Positions 1 through 5,520 of a stretch of 5,760 bases of DNA are shown piece by piece. The number at the start of each line of letters is the position of its first letter. The first letter of the stretch is position 1. The stretch is from Desulfobacterales bacterium (GTDB lineage: Bacteria; Desulfobacterota; Desulfobacteria; Desulfobacterales; JAFDCJ01). Under the pieces are notes generated by a model. That model saw nothing but the letters and a program-made list of their open reading frames with translations. It did not search any database and was not told the DNA's origin. The DNA is taken from assembly GCA_020345785.1 (NCBI GenBank), contig CP070771.1, forward strand, positions 1,491,982-1,497,741, given 5' to 3'. A program made the position numbers and the translations under genes.

Positions 1-1
1 G

Positions 2-727
2 GTAGTGGAAAGGGCCTGGCAGGATTCGGATCAGATATGCTTTATTCTGCAGGGATTGAAAGTCAGTATCCCGCAGAGCAAAGTATCGCGCATAGAAAGC
101 GACACCAATCACCCGGAAAAATCCGCTGCTTCTGAAAATAAATTTAACACGGGCACAATAGAATCCGACCCGCAGCCTGCCGTGGAATTTTTGCCCAACC
201 AAATAAAAATAACTGCTGAAACCGTTTCAACGGCGCAACCACAGTCCCCGCCGCCAGGCAAAGCACTCGTTTTACGTCAAGACGGCTTTAGTGATCTGAA
301 GTGGGGGGCCCGGCTGGCTGCTGTGAGAGGTCTGGAGAAGAGACAGACCGATTCGGGGCTGGAGGACGTCATAGAATATGTTCGGCCGGCAGATGTTCTA
401 AAACTCGGTGATGCCGAACTGACAACCGTTGTTTATGCCTTCTGGCGAGATCAGCTCTACACGGTTTCCATCTGGATCCAGGGGCCGGCCAATTACAAGG
501 CCCTGCGTGATGCGGTCTTTAAGCAATTCGGTAAAGGCATGCAAATTGAGAGCGCCGGCGAGAAATATCTGTGGTCCGACAGCCTCACCGACGCGATGCT
601 CAAATATGAAACCGATGATCAGTATGGGATGCTGTGGCTGAGAAGCAAAGACTTGGACCGCAAATTAAAACTGACCGAACTTAGCAGTCCTACCTCATAC
701 CTGAAATGGATGAAATCAAGAAAATAA
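2..727 (+). CDS. Two-domain hypothetical protein, 5' end outside window
   Basis: I do not recognise a named function. The frame is open to the left edge. A GTG at 5-7 could start a 240-residue protein, but there is no room to see a ribosome binding site and the first residues already look like the middle of a domain, so the gene probably begins upstream. Counting from the GTG, residues 1-31 resemble the end of a small beta-rich domain of the pattern W..gD.I.F...G..V.IP...V.RIE. Residues 32-88 are a Ser/Pro/Thr-rich, low-complexity linker. Residues 92-225 form a compact domain starting GFSDLKWG, followed by YVRPADVLKLGDAEL, a short beta stretch with aromatic residues (VVYAFWRDQLYTVSIW), a helix (160-176) and a W/Y-rich end. 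From memory, similar domains occur in hypothetical proteins of sulfate-reducing bacteria; that is recall, not a search. It converges on the permease gene with 65 bp between stop codons. Confidence 0.75.
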   Translation, partial: VVERAWQDSDQICFILQGLKVSIPQSKVSRIESDTNHPEKSAASENKFNTGTIESDPQPAVEFLPNQIKITAETVSTAQPQSPPPGKALVLRQDGFSDLKWGARLAAVRGLEKRQTDSGLEDVIEYVRPADVLKLGDAELTTVVYAFWRDQLYTVSIWIQGPANYKALRDAVFKQFGKGMQIESAGEKYLWSDSLTDAMLKYETDDQYGMLWLRSKDLDRKLKLTELSSPTSYLKWMKSRK

Positions 728-741
728 TTTTGCAGAATGGG

Positions 742-774
742 CAATCCTGCCGGATTGGAAGGCAGACCGCTGCC
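742..774. terminator. Two small hairpins between convergent genes
   Basis: Two short inverted repeats fill the 65-bp gap between convergent stop codons. The first is CAATCC (742-747) with GGATTG (752-757) around a 4-nt loop. The second is GGCAG (761-765) with CTGCC (770-774) around a 4-nt loop. Neither is followed by a T-tract on either strand, so they are not classical intrinsic terminators. Their place between convergent genes makes a role in ending transcription or protecting the 3' ends possible. Confidence 0.3.
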
Positions 775-792
775 AGAGTAAAAAGCCCGCCG

Positions 793-1569
793 CTAGCGAT
801 GTAGGATCTGAACATTGGCGCCCAGCCGAGCTTCCAGCCAGCGTACCATCCATGAAACAATCAGGATAAGAATCAAATACTCAACAACCAGGACCGTATA
901 GATTTCCAGAGGACGGTAGACGGTCACCGTCAGTTCATTGGCTTTGCGGGTCAGCTCCTGCAGGCCGATGATTGAAAGCAGCGATGACATTTTCAGCATG
1001 TAAACAAACTGGTTTCCAAGCGGCGGCAGTATTCGTCGGATGGCCTGGGGTAAAACAATGTGCCACATCTTTTGAGGATAATTAAATCCCAGGGCGTCGG
1101 CGGCTTCGGTTTGTCCCCTTTCGATGGATTGAATGCCCGCCCGAAAAATTTCGGCCTCAAACGCACTGTCGCTCAAGGCCAATGCAACAATTCCGGCCGC
1201 AAAAGGACTCAAAGAAATACCGAGCACCACCGGAAGCCCGTAGTACACCCAGAGTATCATGACCAGTACCGGGACTGATCGAAAAGTTTCCACATATATT
1301 CGGTTAAAACCCCGAACATAGCTATTCGTCGACAGACCCGGCAAAGAGATAAACAACCCCGTAACAATCGAAAAAAAAATGGAGACCGAAGACAGCGCGA
1401 TGGTCAGCCAAATTCCGCTGAACAAAAATTTGAGGTTGCCGGCCCCTTTTTCCGTTGAGGGCAAAATTTCGTACCAACCCCAGTTGTATGCCGCTCCTTC
1501 ACGGGCACCGACCAGCAAAGGGATTAAAACGAGCGCCATAAGAAATAGAGTTCGCTGATTTTTACTCAT
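793..1569 (-). CDS. Amino acid-type ABC transporter permease (HisM/GlnP family)
   Basis: This is the inner-membrane channel subunit of a polar amino acid-type uptake ABC transporter. From the ATG at 1567-1569 it is 258 residues, normal for the family. Residues 7-21 form a first membrane segment. A W/Y-rich periplasmic stretch (28-34) follows, then further hydrophobic segments around 52-77, 99-116, 122-134 and 223-241. The family signature YVETFRSVPVL lies at 92-102. The EAA loop that docks the ATPase is clear at 155-174: EAADALGF followed by VLPQAIRRILPP at 172-183. A TTG at 1588-1590 would add seven residues, but the ATG is preferred because GGAG (1581-1584) lies upstream of it and nothing similar precedes the TTG. 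The gene follows the binding-protein gene on the same strand after a 165-bp gap, so they are probably co-expressed. No second permease and no ATPase gene are present. The substrate cannot be told from the permease alone. Confidence 0.93.
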   Translation of the reverse strand: MSKNQRTLFLMALVLIPLLVGAREGAAYNWGWYEILPSTEKGAGNLKFLFSGIWLTIALSSVSIFFSIVTGLFISLPGLSTNSYVRGFNRIYVETFRSVPVLVMILWVYYGLPVVLGISLSPFAAGIVALALSDSAFEAEIFRAGIQSIERGQTEAADALGFNYPQKMWHIVLPQAIRRILPPLGNQFVYMLKMSSLLSIIGLQELTRKANELTVTVYRPLEIYTVLVVEYLILILIVSWMVRWLEARLGANVQILHR

Positions 1570-1580
1570 AGATGAAAGAT

Positions 1581-1584
1581 CTCC
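1581..1584 (-). promoter_or_regulatory. Ribosome binding site deciding the permease start
   Basis: The minus strand reads GGAG 11 nt before the ATG at 1567-1569. The spacing is a little long. The site lies inside the first codons of the alternative TTG start (1588-1590), which has no such site of its own, so the ATG start is favoured. Confidence 0.5.
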
Positions 1585-1590
1585 ATTCAA

Positions 1591-1734
1591 GGTCTTCGAT
1601 GGGATTCACCCAGAATGCGGGCCTGCAATGCAGTTGCCTAATTAACCCGCCCTGAAAAATAAAAAATCCGCTGAAATTAAACCTATTTGGCATCTAAACT
1701 CCGTCTAATATAATTTAGAACTGCCTCGGGCGGA
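1591..1734 (-). other. Gap between binding-protein and permease genes
   Basis: There is no open frame here. It holds only weak structure: an AT-rich inverted repeat TCTAA...TTAGA (1704-1719) just after the binding-protein stop and an 11-bp palindrome CTGCAATGCAG (1623-1633). No strong terminator separates the two genes, which fits read-through from the binding-protein gene into the permease. Such a gap could lower permease expression relative to the binding protein, a common pattern in ABC importers; that is inference. Confidence 0.4.
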
Positions 1735-2517
1735 TTAATTCGTCGGCATCCACTTCGCTTTCAGCCGATCAAAGAAACCACGATTCTGCTTGATGGTAAT
1801 CCAGTGATTGAGAAAGTTCAGCCAGACCTGATCATCCTGTGCTACGATAAACGCCAGGTCTGCCGGGGTTCGAGATTCTGAAATCGGTACAACGGCAAGC
1901 TGAGGGTGCGACTGGATGAGCAATGATGCCTCAAGATTGCTGGTCACGGAAATCTGAGCCCGGCCGGCCAACACTTCCTGGAAATCGCGGGCCGGGGCTT
2001 CGACACTGCGAATTTTAGCGTTGGGAAAAAATTGTTTGACCTGCTGCTCCTGGGAGGTACCCAGGGTCACCGCCACGATAACCGATGGTTGATTGATGTC
2101 CTCCCAATCCTTGAATTGCCCGAGATTTGATTTGAGCGTCAGCGGAACTGTGCTGACCTGATAGTAGGACTTGGTAAATCCAACGGTTCGGATTCGCTGG
2201 GGTGTAACGGAGGCGCTCGTACTCATATCATATTTGTCGGCCACAATGCCGTTGATCAACGTTTTCCATTCCGTCGGAACAAATTCAAGCTTAACCCCCA
2301 TGTCCTTTGCAAGCTCGTCCATCACATCAATATCAAATCCCTTGTAGCTGTTGCTGGCCGGATCTCTGAGGGTCATGGGATTCCAGTCACCGGTCGTCCC
2401 GACTCTTAGTACTCCGGCCTCGAGAATTTTATGTAACCGTGACTTGCTCTGTGCCATGGCTGAATTCGTCAGAAAAGCAGCCAGGATAGTTAAAACAAAA
2501 ATTTTCTTTATGGGCAT
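1735..2517 (-). CDS. Periplasmic solute-binding protein, family 3, PheC-like branch
   Basis: This is a 260-residue exported protein of the SBP_bac_3 (type II periplasmic binding protein) fold, the usual length. Residues 1-22 are a Sec signal peptide: basic start MPIKK, hydrophobic core, cleavage after AMA. The mature part begins SKSRLHKILEAGVLRVGTTGDWNP (24-47), then GFDIDVMDELA (60-70) and the ligand-site stretch VTPQRIRTVGF (104-114). Arg108 aligns with the family arginine that binds a ligand carboxylate. The opening and the C-terminal WITIKQNRGFFDRLKAKW resemble cyclohexadienyl dehydratase (PheC) as I remember it. Trp84 and Glu196 match residues reported as important in that enzyme. The usual Asp of amino acid binders in the GRxD...D region is not kept: here GRAQISVTSNLEA (185-197) has Gln188 and Ser193. 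The start is secure, with AAAGGAG at 2526-2532 and an 8-nt spacer. The likely partner is the downstream permease. A transport role is favoured by that neighbour; a dehydratase activity cannot be excluded. Confidence 0.9.
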   Translation of the reverse strand: MPIKKIFVLTILAAFLTNSAMAQSKSRLHKILEAGVLRVGTTGDWNPMTLRDPASNSYKGFDIDVMDELAKDMGVKLEFVPTEWKTLINGIVADKYDMSTSASVTPQRIRTVGFTKSYYQVSTVPLTLKSNLGQFKDWEDINQPSVIVAVTLGTSQEQQVKQFFPNAKIRSVEAPARDFQEVLAGRAQISVTSNLEASLLIQSHPQLAVVPISESRTPADLAFIVAQDDQVWLNFLNHWITIKQNRGFFDRLKAKWMPTN

Positions 2518-2559
2518 GATTACATCTCCTTTCGAAATTTCGCGGTAAGCATGACTTCA

Positions 2560-2587
2560 AATATAACGCATAAATCTTTGCCAGCAA
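2560..2587 (-). promoter_or_regulatory. Possible promoter for the binding-protein gene
   Basis: On the minus strand, TATATT (2560-2565, five of six matches to the -10 consensus) lies 16 nt from TTGCTG (2582-2587, three of six matches to the -35). It sits about 40 bp before the start codon in the 157-bp region between divergent genes. The -35 is weak and this was judged by eye only. Confidence 0.3.
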
Positions 2588-2674
2588 GGATAGACGGATT
2601 CGCAGAAAAACCCCCCGGCGCCCCCTTGAATTTCGGTGATAATGTCGTACTTCTACTAAAAAGGAGCTATAAAT

Positions 2675-3376
2675 ATGAAGAACCGACAATCAAATTTTCA
2701 ACCAATACCGGAAGATGCTGAAAAAAAGGCGTATTCGATTCGGGTGTGGGACATTCCTACCCGGCTTTTTCACTGGCTGCTGGTTGCCTTTGTTGTCTTC
2801 TCCTTCATTACGGGAAAAATCGGCGGCACCGCCATGAAATATCACGAATGGAGCGGATTCGCGATTATGGTGTTGGTTGTATTCAGGCTGGTATGGGGTT
2901 TTACCGGTGGAGAGCAGTCGCGGTTTTTCACCTTCGTGAAAGGTCCGGCCACGGTAATACGCTACGCATCTTCTCTGCTGCGCAAGGCTACCATGCGCCA
3001 TATCGGTCACAATCCGCTCGGAGGCTGGTCGATCATTGCCATGCTGATGTCACTTCTTATACAGGCCGGCACCGGTCTTTTTGCCAATGACGACATCCTA
3101 ACCGAAGGTCCGCTATTCGATTTGGTCAGCAAGAAGACCAGTGACTGGCTGACAGGCATCCACCTCCTGAATCAAAAAGTGCTCCTGGTTCTTGTCGTAA
3201 TTCACATCTGTGCGGTCTTTTTCTACCTACTCGCAAAGGGTGAGAACTTGATAAAACCGATGATTACCGGATCCAAAATCTGGCACCAAAACCATGATTC
3301 ATCTTGGGGGAACCCGGTGGTCGCACTTGTCGTAGCTGGAGTGGTGGCGATCGTCGCTTTGGTCGTTGTTTACTAA
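2675..3376 (+). CDS. Cytochrome b561-type membrane cytochrome (Ni/Fe-hydrogenase b-type-like)
   Basis: This is an integral membrane diheme b-type cytochrome, 233 residues, expected to move electrons between the quinone pool and a periplasmic partner. The N-terminus carries the family motif VWDIPTRLFHW (24-34). Hydrophobic segments lie around 33-48, 60-75, 117-136, 167-187 and 214-232. The first four match the usual four-helix core; the last is an extra C-terminal anchor. Four histidines sit where heme ligands are expected: His33 in helix 1, His57 (KYHEW) before helix 2, and His163 (GIHLLNQ) and His177 (VVIHICA) in helix 4. The start is well supported by AAGGAG at 2661-2666, eight bases before the ATG. 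The gene is divergent from the binding-protein gene and convergent with a cytochrome c'/c556 gene. b561-type and c'-type cytochrome genes are often neighbours in proteobacteria, so a joint electron-transfer role is likely but inferred. No hydrogenase gene is visible, so a hydrogenase role is unsupported. Confidence 0.92.
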   Translation: MKNRQSNFQPIPEDAEKKAYSIRVWDIPTRLFHWLLVAFVVFSFITGKIGGTAMKYHEWSGFAIMVLVVFRLVWGFTGGEQSRFFTFVKGPATVIRYASSLLRKATMRHIGHNPLGGWSIIAMLMSLLIQAGTGLFANDDILTEGPLFDLVSKKTSDWLTGIHLLNQKVLLVLVVIHICAVFFYLLAKGENLIKPMITGSKIWHQNHDSSWGNPVVALVVAGVVAIVALVVVY

Positions 3377-3400
3377 AGCAGAGGCTGGCGGTTCAGGGTT

Positions 3401-3416
3401 TCCCGCCCCGGCGGGA
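3401..3416 (+). terminator. GC hairpin after the b561 gene, possible terminator
   Basis: TCCCGC (3401-3406) pairs with GCGGGA (3411-3416) around a 4-nt loop, 24 bp after the b561-type stop codon. The stem is stable for its size, but the following bases (TTCGGGG) are not a T-tract, so it is at best an incomplete intrinsic terminator. Confidence 0.35.
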
Positions 3417-3490
3417 TTCGGGGTTGAAAAATTATAGATAACTGCTTTTAAGTCGGTAAATGCATTCGGGTAAGCCAAATTTTATGCCCC

Positions 3491-3505
3491 ATGAGCCAGG
3501 CTCAT
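3491..3505. repeat. 15-bp palindrome
   Basis: ATGAGCC (3491-3497) and GGCTCAT (3499-3505) form a perfect palindrome around a single A. It could be a protein-binding dyad or the tip of a folded transcript. It is flanked by the inverted repeat TTTTATGC (3480-3487) / GCATAAAA (3541-3548). No known operator is recognised. Confidence 0.45.
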
Positions 3506-3606
3506 ATTAGAAAAATTGTCAGCAACGGTAACCCTTAAGTGCATAAAAGGAATTTTTTATATTTAGGTCGTTGTAATAGAAAGCATTGGCAATATTACGT
3601 GATCGT

Positions 3607-3713
3607 GGATACTGGCTACTGGATACTGGATGCTGGGTGTTTCTGGATCTAACTCCCGGTGCATTCCTGGATATCTAGTATCCAGTATCAAGCATCCAGC
3701 ATCGTCCCAGCAT
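3607..3713. repeat. Opposing arms of a degenerate 7-nt repeat
   Basis: The left arm (3607-3636) is four tandem heptamers: GGATACT, GGCTACT, GGATACT, GGATGCT, then GG. The right arm (3671-3703, read on the minus strand) has the same period: GATGCTG, GATGCTT, GATACTG, GATACTA. The arms face each other across about 40 bp and share an exact 10-bp core, GATACTGGAT at 3622-3631 and its reverse complement at 3680-3689. Several mismatches between the arms are A/G changes, which G-U pairs would tolerate in one orientation of RNA. A T-rich stretch (3724-3732) follows on +. From memory, similar TACTGGA-type heptamers occur between genes in deltaproteobacteria; that needs a search. Confidence 0.7.
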
Positions 3714-3818
3714 ACTGACTCTCTTATTTTTTCCCCGAATGAAGAAATACACAGGTTTATGCAACGTTAGGGGTAATCTACAGCAACCTTTGAACCCTGA
3801 ACCTGAAGCCGCTAGGAT

Positions 3819-4277
3819 CTACTTTTTGCGGAATTCTTTATGACAACTACTGCAGTATTGGGCAACCGCGCCAAATTGCGCTTTGATGGCGTTGAGATCG
3901 CCGCCTCTGGCAGTACCGGCCAACTTCGCGGCGGCAGTTTGGAACGATTCTGATGCTTCTCTAAATTGTTCCTCGTTATCAAACACCGCCGAACTCATGG
4001 TGGTATCACCTTTATCGGTTCCCGGTTCCATGGCCGCCTTCCACGGCAGGGTTGACAGCATTTCAACCACCTCCGCGTTGGCAGCGAAATCCTCTTTGTT
4101 GTAAGCCGACTTGCCCTGGACGACGGCTCCCATGCGTTTGAAATGTTGCGCAATCAGAAACATGACCGCTTTACGGTATTGGATGGCTTCTTGGGGCTTG
4201 GCAAACTGAGCATAGGCAGCACCAAACACAAATACGACGATGAAAACAAAGATGATGACTCTGGCAATTGCTTTCAT
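3819..4277 (-). CDS. Periplasmic cytochrome c'/c556 (Cytochrom_C_2 family)
   Basis: This is an exported monoheme c-type cytochrome of the four-helix-bundle c'/c556 family, 152 residues from the ATG at 4275-4277. Residues 1-23 are a signal peptide ending AYA. The heme-binding motif CSSCH (142-146) is close to the C-terminus and is followed by KEFRKK, as typical for this family. The N-terminal helix reads YRKAVMFLIAQHFKRMG (34-50). Met39 aligns, by my recollection, with the axial Met of low-spin cytochrome c556, which would make this c556-like rather than a five-coordinate c'. A conserved middle stretch PGTDKG (85-90) is also family-like. An upstream ATG at 4290-4292 would add five residues, but AAAGGAG overlaps it and is correctly placed for the chosen ATG. 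The partner is probably the convergent b561-type cytochrome. A ten-base A-run lies in the leader. The role could be electron transfer or, for a c'-type site, NO binding; the sequence does not decide. Confidence 0.92.
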   Translation of the reverse strand: MKAIARVIIFVFIVVFVFGAAYAQFAKPQEAIQYRKAVMFLIAQHFKRMGAVVQGKSAYNKEDFAANAEVVEMLSTLPWKAAMEPGTDKGDTTMSSAVFDNEEQFREASESFQTAAAKLAGTARGGDLNAIKAQFGAVAQYCSSCHKEFRKK

Positions 4278-4282
4278 GTTAG

Positions 4283-4289
4283 CTCCTTT
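4283..4289 (-). promoter_or_regulatory. Ribosome binding site deciding the cytochrome c start
   Basis: AAAGGAG on the minus strand ends 5 nt before the ATG at 4275-4277. It overlaps the codons following the alternative ATG at 4290-4292, so translation most likely starts at the inner ATG. Confidence 0.75.
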
Positions 4290-4433
4290 CATTTGTAAAG
4301 GCTTTTTTTTTTAATTATTTTGCCCCAGTTTCTAACATGAATCATCACCGCGCACAACCGTTCTTTTTGGATTTATTGCAGGTCGCATCCTCATCGAGCG
4401 CGCTTTAATGACTGGCGGAAAGACGCTTTAAAA

Positions 4434-4445
4434 AGCAGATCTGCT
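4434..4445 (-). terminator. Weak terminator candidate after the lipoprotein gene
   Basis: On the minus strand the palindrome AGCAGATCTGCT (4434-4445) is followed directly by more T residues, 15 bp past the lipoprotein stop codon. The real stem is only about four base pairs once a loop is allowed, so it is weak. Confidence 0.3.
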
Positions 4446-4460
4446 ATCGAAGAAAAGACT

Positions 4461-5174
4461 TTAATCCGCATAAATCAAGCCGGCTGAGCCGATCGTCTTG
4501 ACCGCCACCTTTGAAAACCACACGCGGAAATTTTTGTCGGCCCCTTGATGGTTCAGCGAAAGTACCAACGGACCAACCCGGCGGTGATCATCCCAGGAGG
4601 CGATCCTGGTTGGAACGGTGGAACCGCCTTTACGATAGATCCATTGGGTTATCCGAAAGCTGTCGTCCAGAAAAAGTTCGTATACATCACCGGGCGTATA
4701 CCCTCCTTCAGATGGATAGCTCACTACAAGACACCTGGCTTTTCCCCCTCCCATAGGTAAATCTTTCCGGCCGACATCCTCAACCTTCGCCTGCTTGTCC
4801 CATGCCATGTGTATCGGAAATAAAAGCCAGTAATTGTCATTGATAAACCAGCCGTCGACCTTTTTCAAATTATCTGGTGCTGCCGCCGAAATTTTTTTGC
4901 GACTATAGGTAATCGGCTGCGCATTGATGTCGGCCTTAAAGGTAACCTCATCCACCTTGGGCTGCCAGATCCAGGACCGGCTGACATTTTTATCGCCCAG
5001 CTGCACGTTGAATGTATATTGAATCTGCTCGATCTGCCCAAAGGATTGGATGCCGTATGCTTGGGCGACTTTTTGACGAATGTCCGCCCCACCGGACTGC
5101 TGATCGACGCCGGAGCATGCCGTCGTAAAAACCAGGACGAAGGCGGTTATTAAATAATTTAGCGGTGATTTCAT
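4461..5174 (-). CDS. Uncharacterised exported lipoprotein
   Basis: I do not recognise the family. The protein is 237 residues and starts with a lipoprotein signal: MKSPLNYLITAFVLVFTTAC, with Cys20 as the lipidation site. The lipobox TTAC is slightly off consensus at its first position. Ser21 after the Cys (not Asp) suggests sorting to the outer membrane. The mature part is predicted by eye to be mostly beta-strand with many Trp, Tyr and Phe (for example SRSWIW 66-70, WFINDNYWLLFPIHMAW 109-125, VYELFLDDSFRITQWIY 164-180), recalling LolA/LppX-like half-barrels that bind hydrophobic molecules; that is a fold guess only. A short helix near 31-42 (DIRQKVAQAYG) starts the mature domain. The start is very well supported by AAGGAGG with an 8-nt spacer. 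TTGACA lies on the minus strand at 5222-5227, but I see no convincing -10. The gene is on the same strand as the cytochrome c gene, 183 bp apart, so co-transcription is uncertain. Confidence 0.85.
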   Translation of the reverse strand: MKSPLNYLITAFVLVFTTACSGVDQQSGGADIRQKVAQAYGIQSFGQIEQIQYTFNVQLGDKNVSRSWIWQPKVDEVTFKADINAQPITYSRKKISAAAPDNLKKVDGWFINDNYWLLFPIHMAWDKQAKVEDVGRKDLPMGGGKARCLVVSYPSEGGYTPGDVYELFLDDSFRITQWIYRKGGSTVPTRIASWDDHRRVGPLVLSLNHQGADKNFRVWFSKVAVKTIGSAGLIYAD

Positions 5175-5520
5175 AGCGATGACCTCCTTATTTTTTCTAA
5201 AGTTAAATTGCCGTGGTCAACTGTCAATACGGGTCAGCAAAGATTTTATGCCACAATGTGTTATTTTTCTATTGACATTAACCACGGGTTGGGATAGACA
5301 GGAATCAAGCCGACGAACGAATGCTATCATTTTCGTGGGCTTACATTTGATCGGGTGGTTGTCGTTGCCGGACGACCGCCAAGGTTTTATCCCTTCCTTA
5401 CTACGGGGGCGGCCCTGGTTTTTATCCGACCTCTTTAGAAATTCTGGCCAAATCCGACTTGAACCAGAACAATCCCAAAGGGTCGCTCCTTCCTCTAATT
5501 AAGAATCCTGTTCCACAAAC
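5175..5520. other. Gene-free interval upstream of the lipoprotein
   Basis: The 346 bp hold the lipoprotein ribosome binding site (5183-5188) and presumably its promoter. A 107-codon frame on + (5179-5502) begins inside the antisense of that binding site, has no ribosome binding site of its own and shows no recognisable domain, so I do not call it. No repeat, RNA gene or strong terminator was seen. Confidence 0.5.

Larger units (their letters stand above)
3390..3803. repeat. 11-bp inverted repeat bounding the interval
   Basis: GGTTCAGGGTT at 3390-3400 is the exact reverse complement of AACCCTGAACC at 3793-3803. The identity stops at exactly 11 bp on both sides. One copy begins 13 bp after the b561 stop codon and the other ends 15 bp before the end of the cytochrome c gene on the opposite strand. 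Together they could be the ends of a small non-autonomous element. I see no target-site duplication, and the sequence is a simple 7-nt-like motif (GGTTCAG), so an independent origin of the two copies is possible. Confidence 0.4.
3377..3818. other. Gene-free, repeat-rich interval between two cytochrome genes
   Basis: The 442 bp between convergent cytochrome genes contain no convincing open frame on either strand. They hold a GC-rich hairpin (3401-3416), a 15-bp palindrome (3491-3505), an 8-bp inverted repeat TTTTATGC/GCATAAAA (3480-3487 and 3541-3548) followed by six T (3552-3557... within 3551-3560), two opposing arms of a degenerate 7-nt repeat (3607-3713), and an exact 11-bp inverted repeat close to both ends (3390-3400 and 3793-3803). 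This is much longer than needed for a convergent pair and suggests an inserted or expanded non-coding element. Confidence 0.6.

Noticed and set aside
2533..2542. Palindrome CGAAATTTCG next to the binding-protein ribosome binding site
   Set aside because: Ten bases, AT-rich centre, not repeated elsewhere in the window; it cannot be told from chance and matches no operator I know.
2604..2630. C-rich run on + (G-rich on -) as a possible G-quadruplex
   Set aside because: Only two long G-tracts are present on the minus strand, not the four needed for an intramolecular quadruplex.
2429..2689. 86-codon minus-strand frame over the divergent intergenic region
   Set aside because: It overlaps the signal peptide of the binding protein in another frame and covers its ribosome binding site; composition is rich in Arg, His and Cys as expected of a shadow frame.
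3607..3713. Reading the heptamer arms as a CRISPR array or tRNA-associated attachment site
   Set aside because: The units are only 7 nt with no spacers, the arms are inverted, and there is no tRNA, integrase or cas gene nearby.
4511..4760. Two + strand frames antisense to the lipoprotein gene
   Set aside because: Both lie wholly inside a well-supported gene on the other strand and show no family-like sequence.
5440..5480. tRNA-like T-arm on the minus strand (GGTTCAAGTC followed later by GGCCA)
   Set aside because: The five-base stem around the loop does not pair (only the closing G-C and a wobble), and no anticodon or D arm can be placed beside it.
5179..5502. 107-codon open frame on the + strand
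   Set aside because: It starts within the antisense of the lipoprotein ribosome binding site, has no ribosome binding site, and the translation shows no domain, signal peptide or family-like motif.
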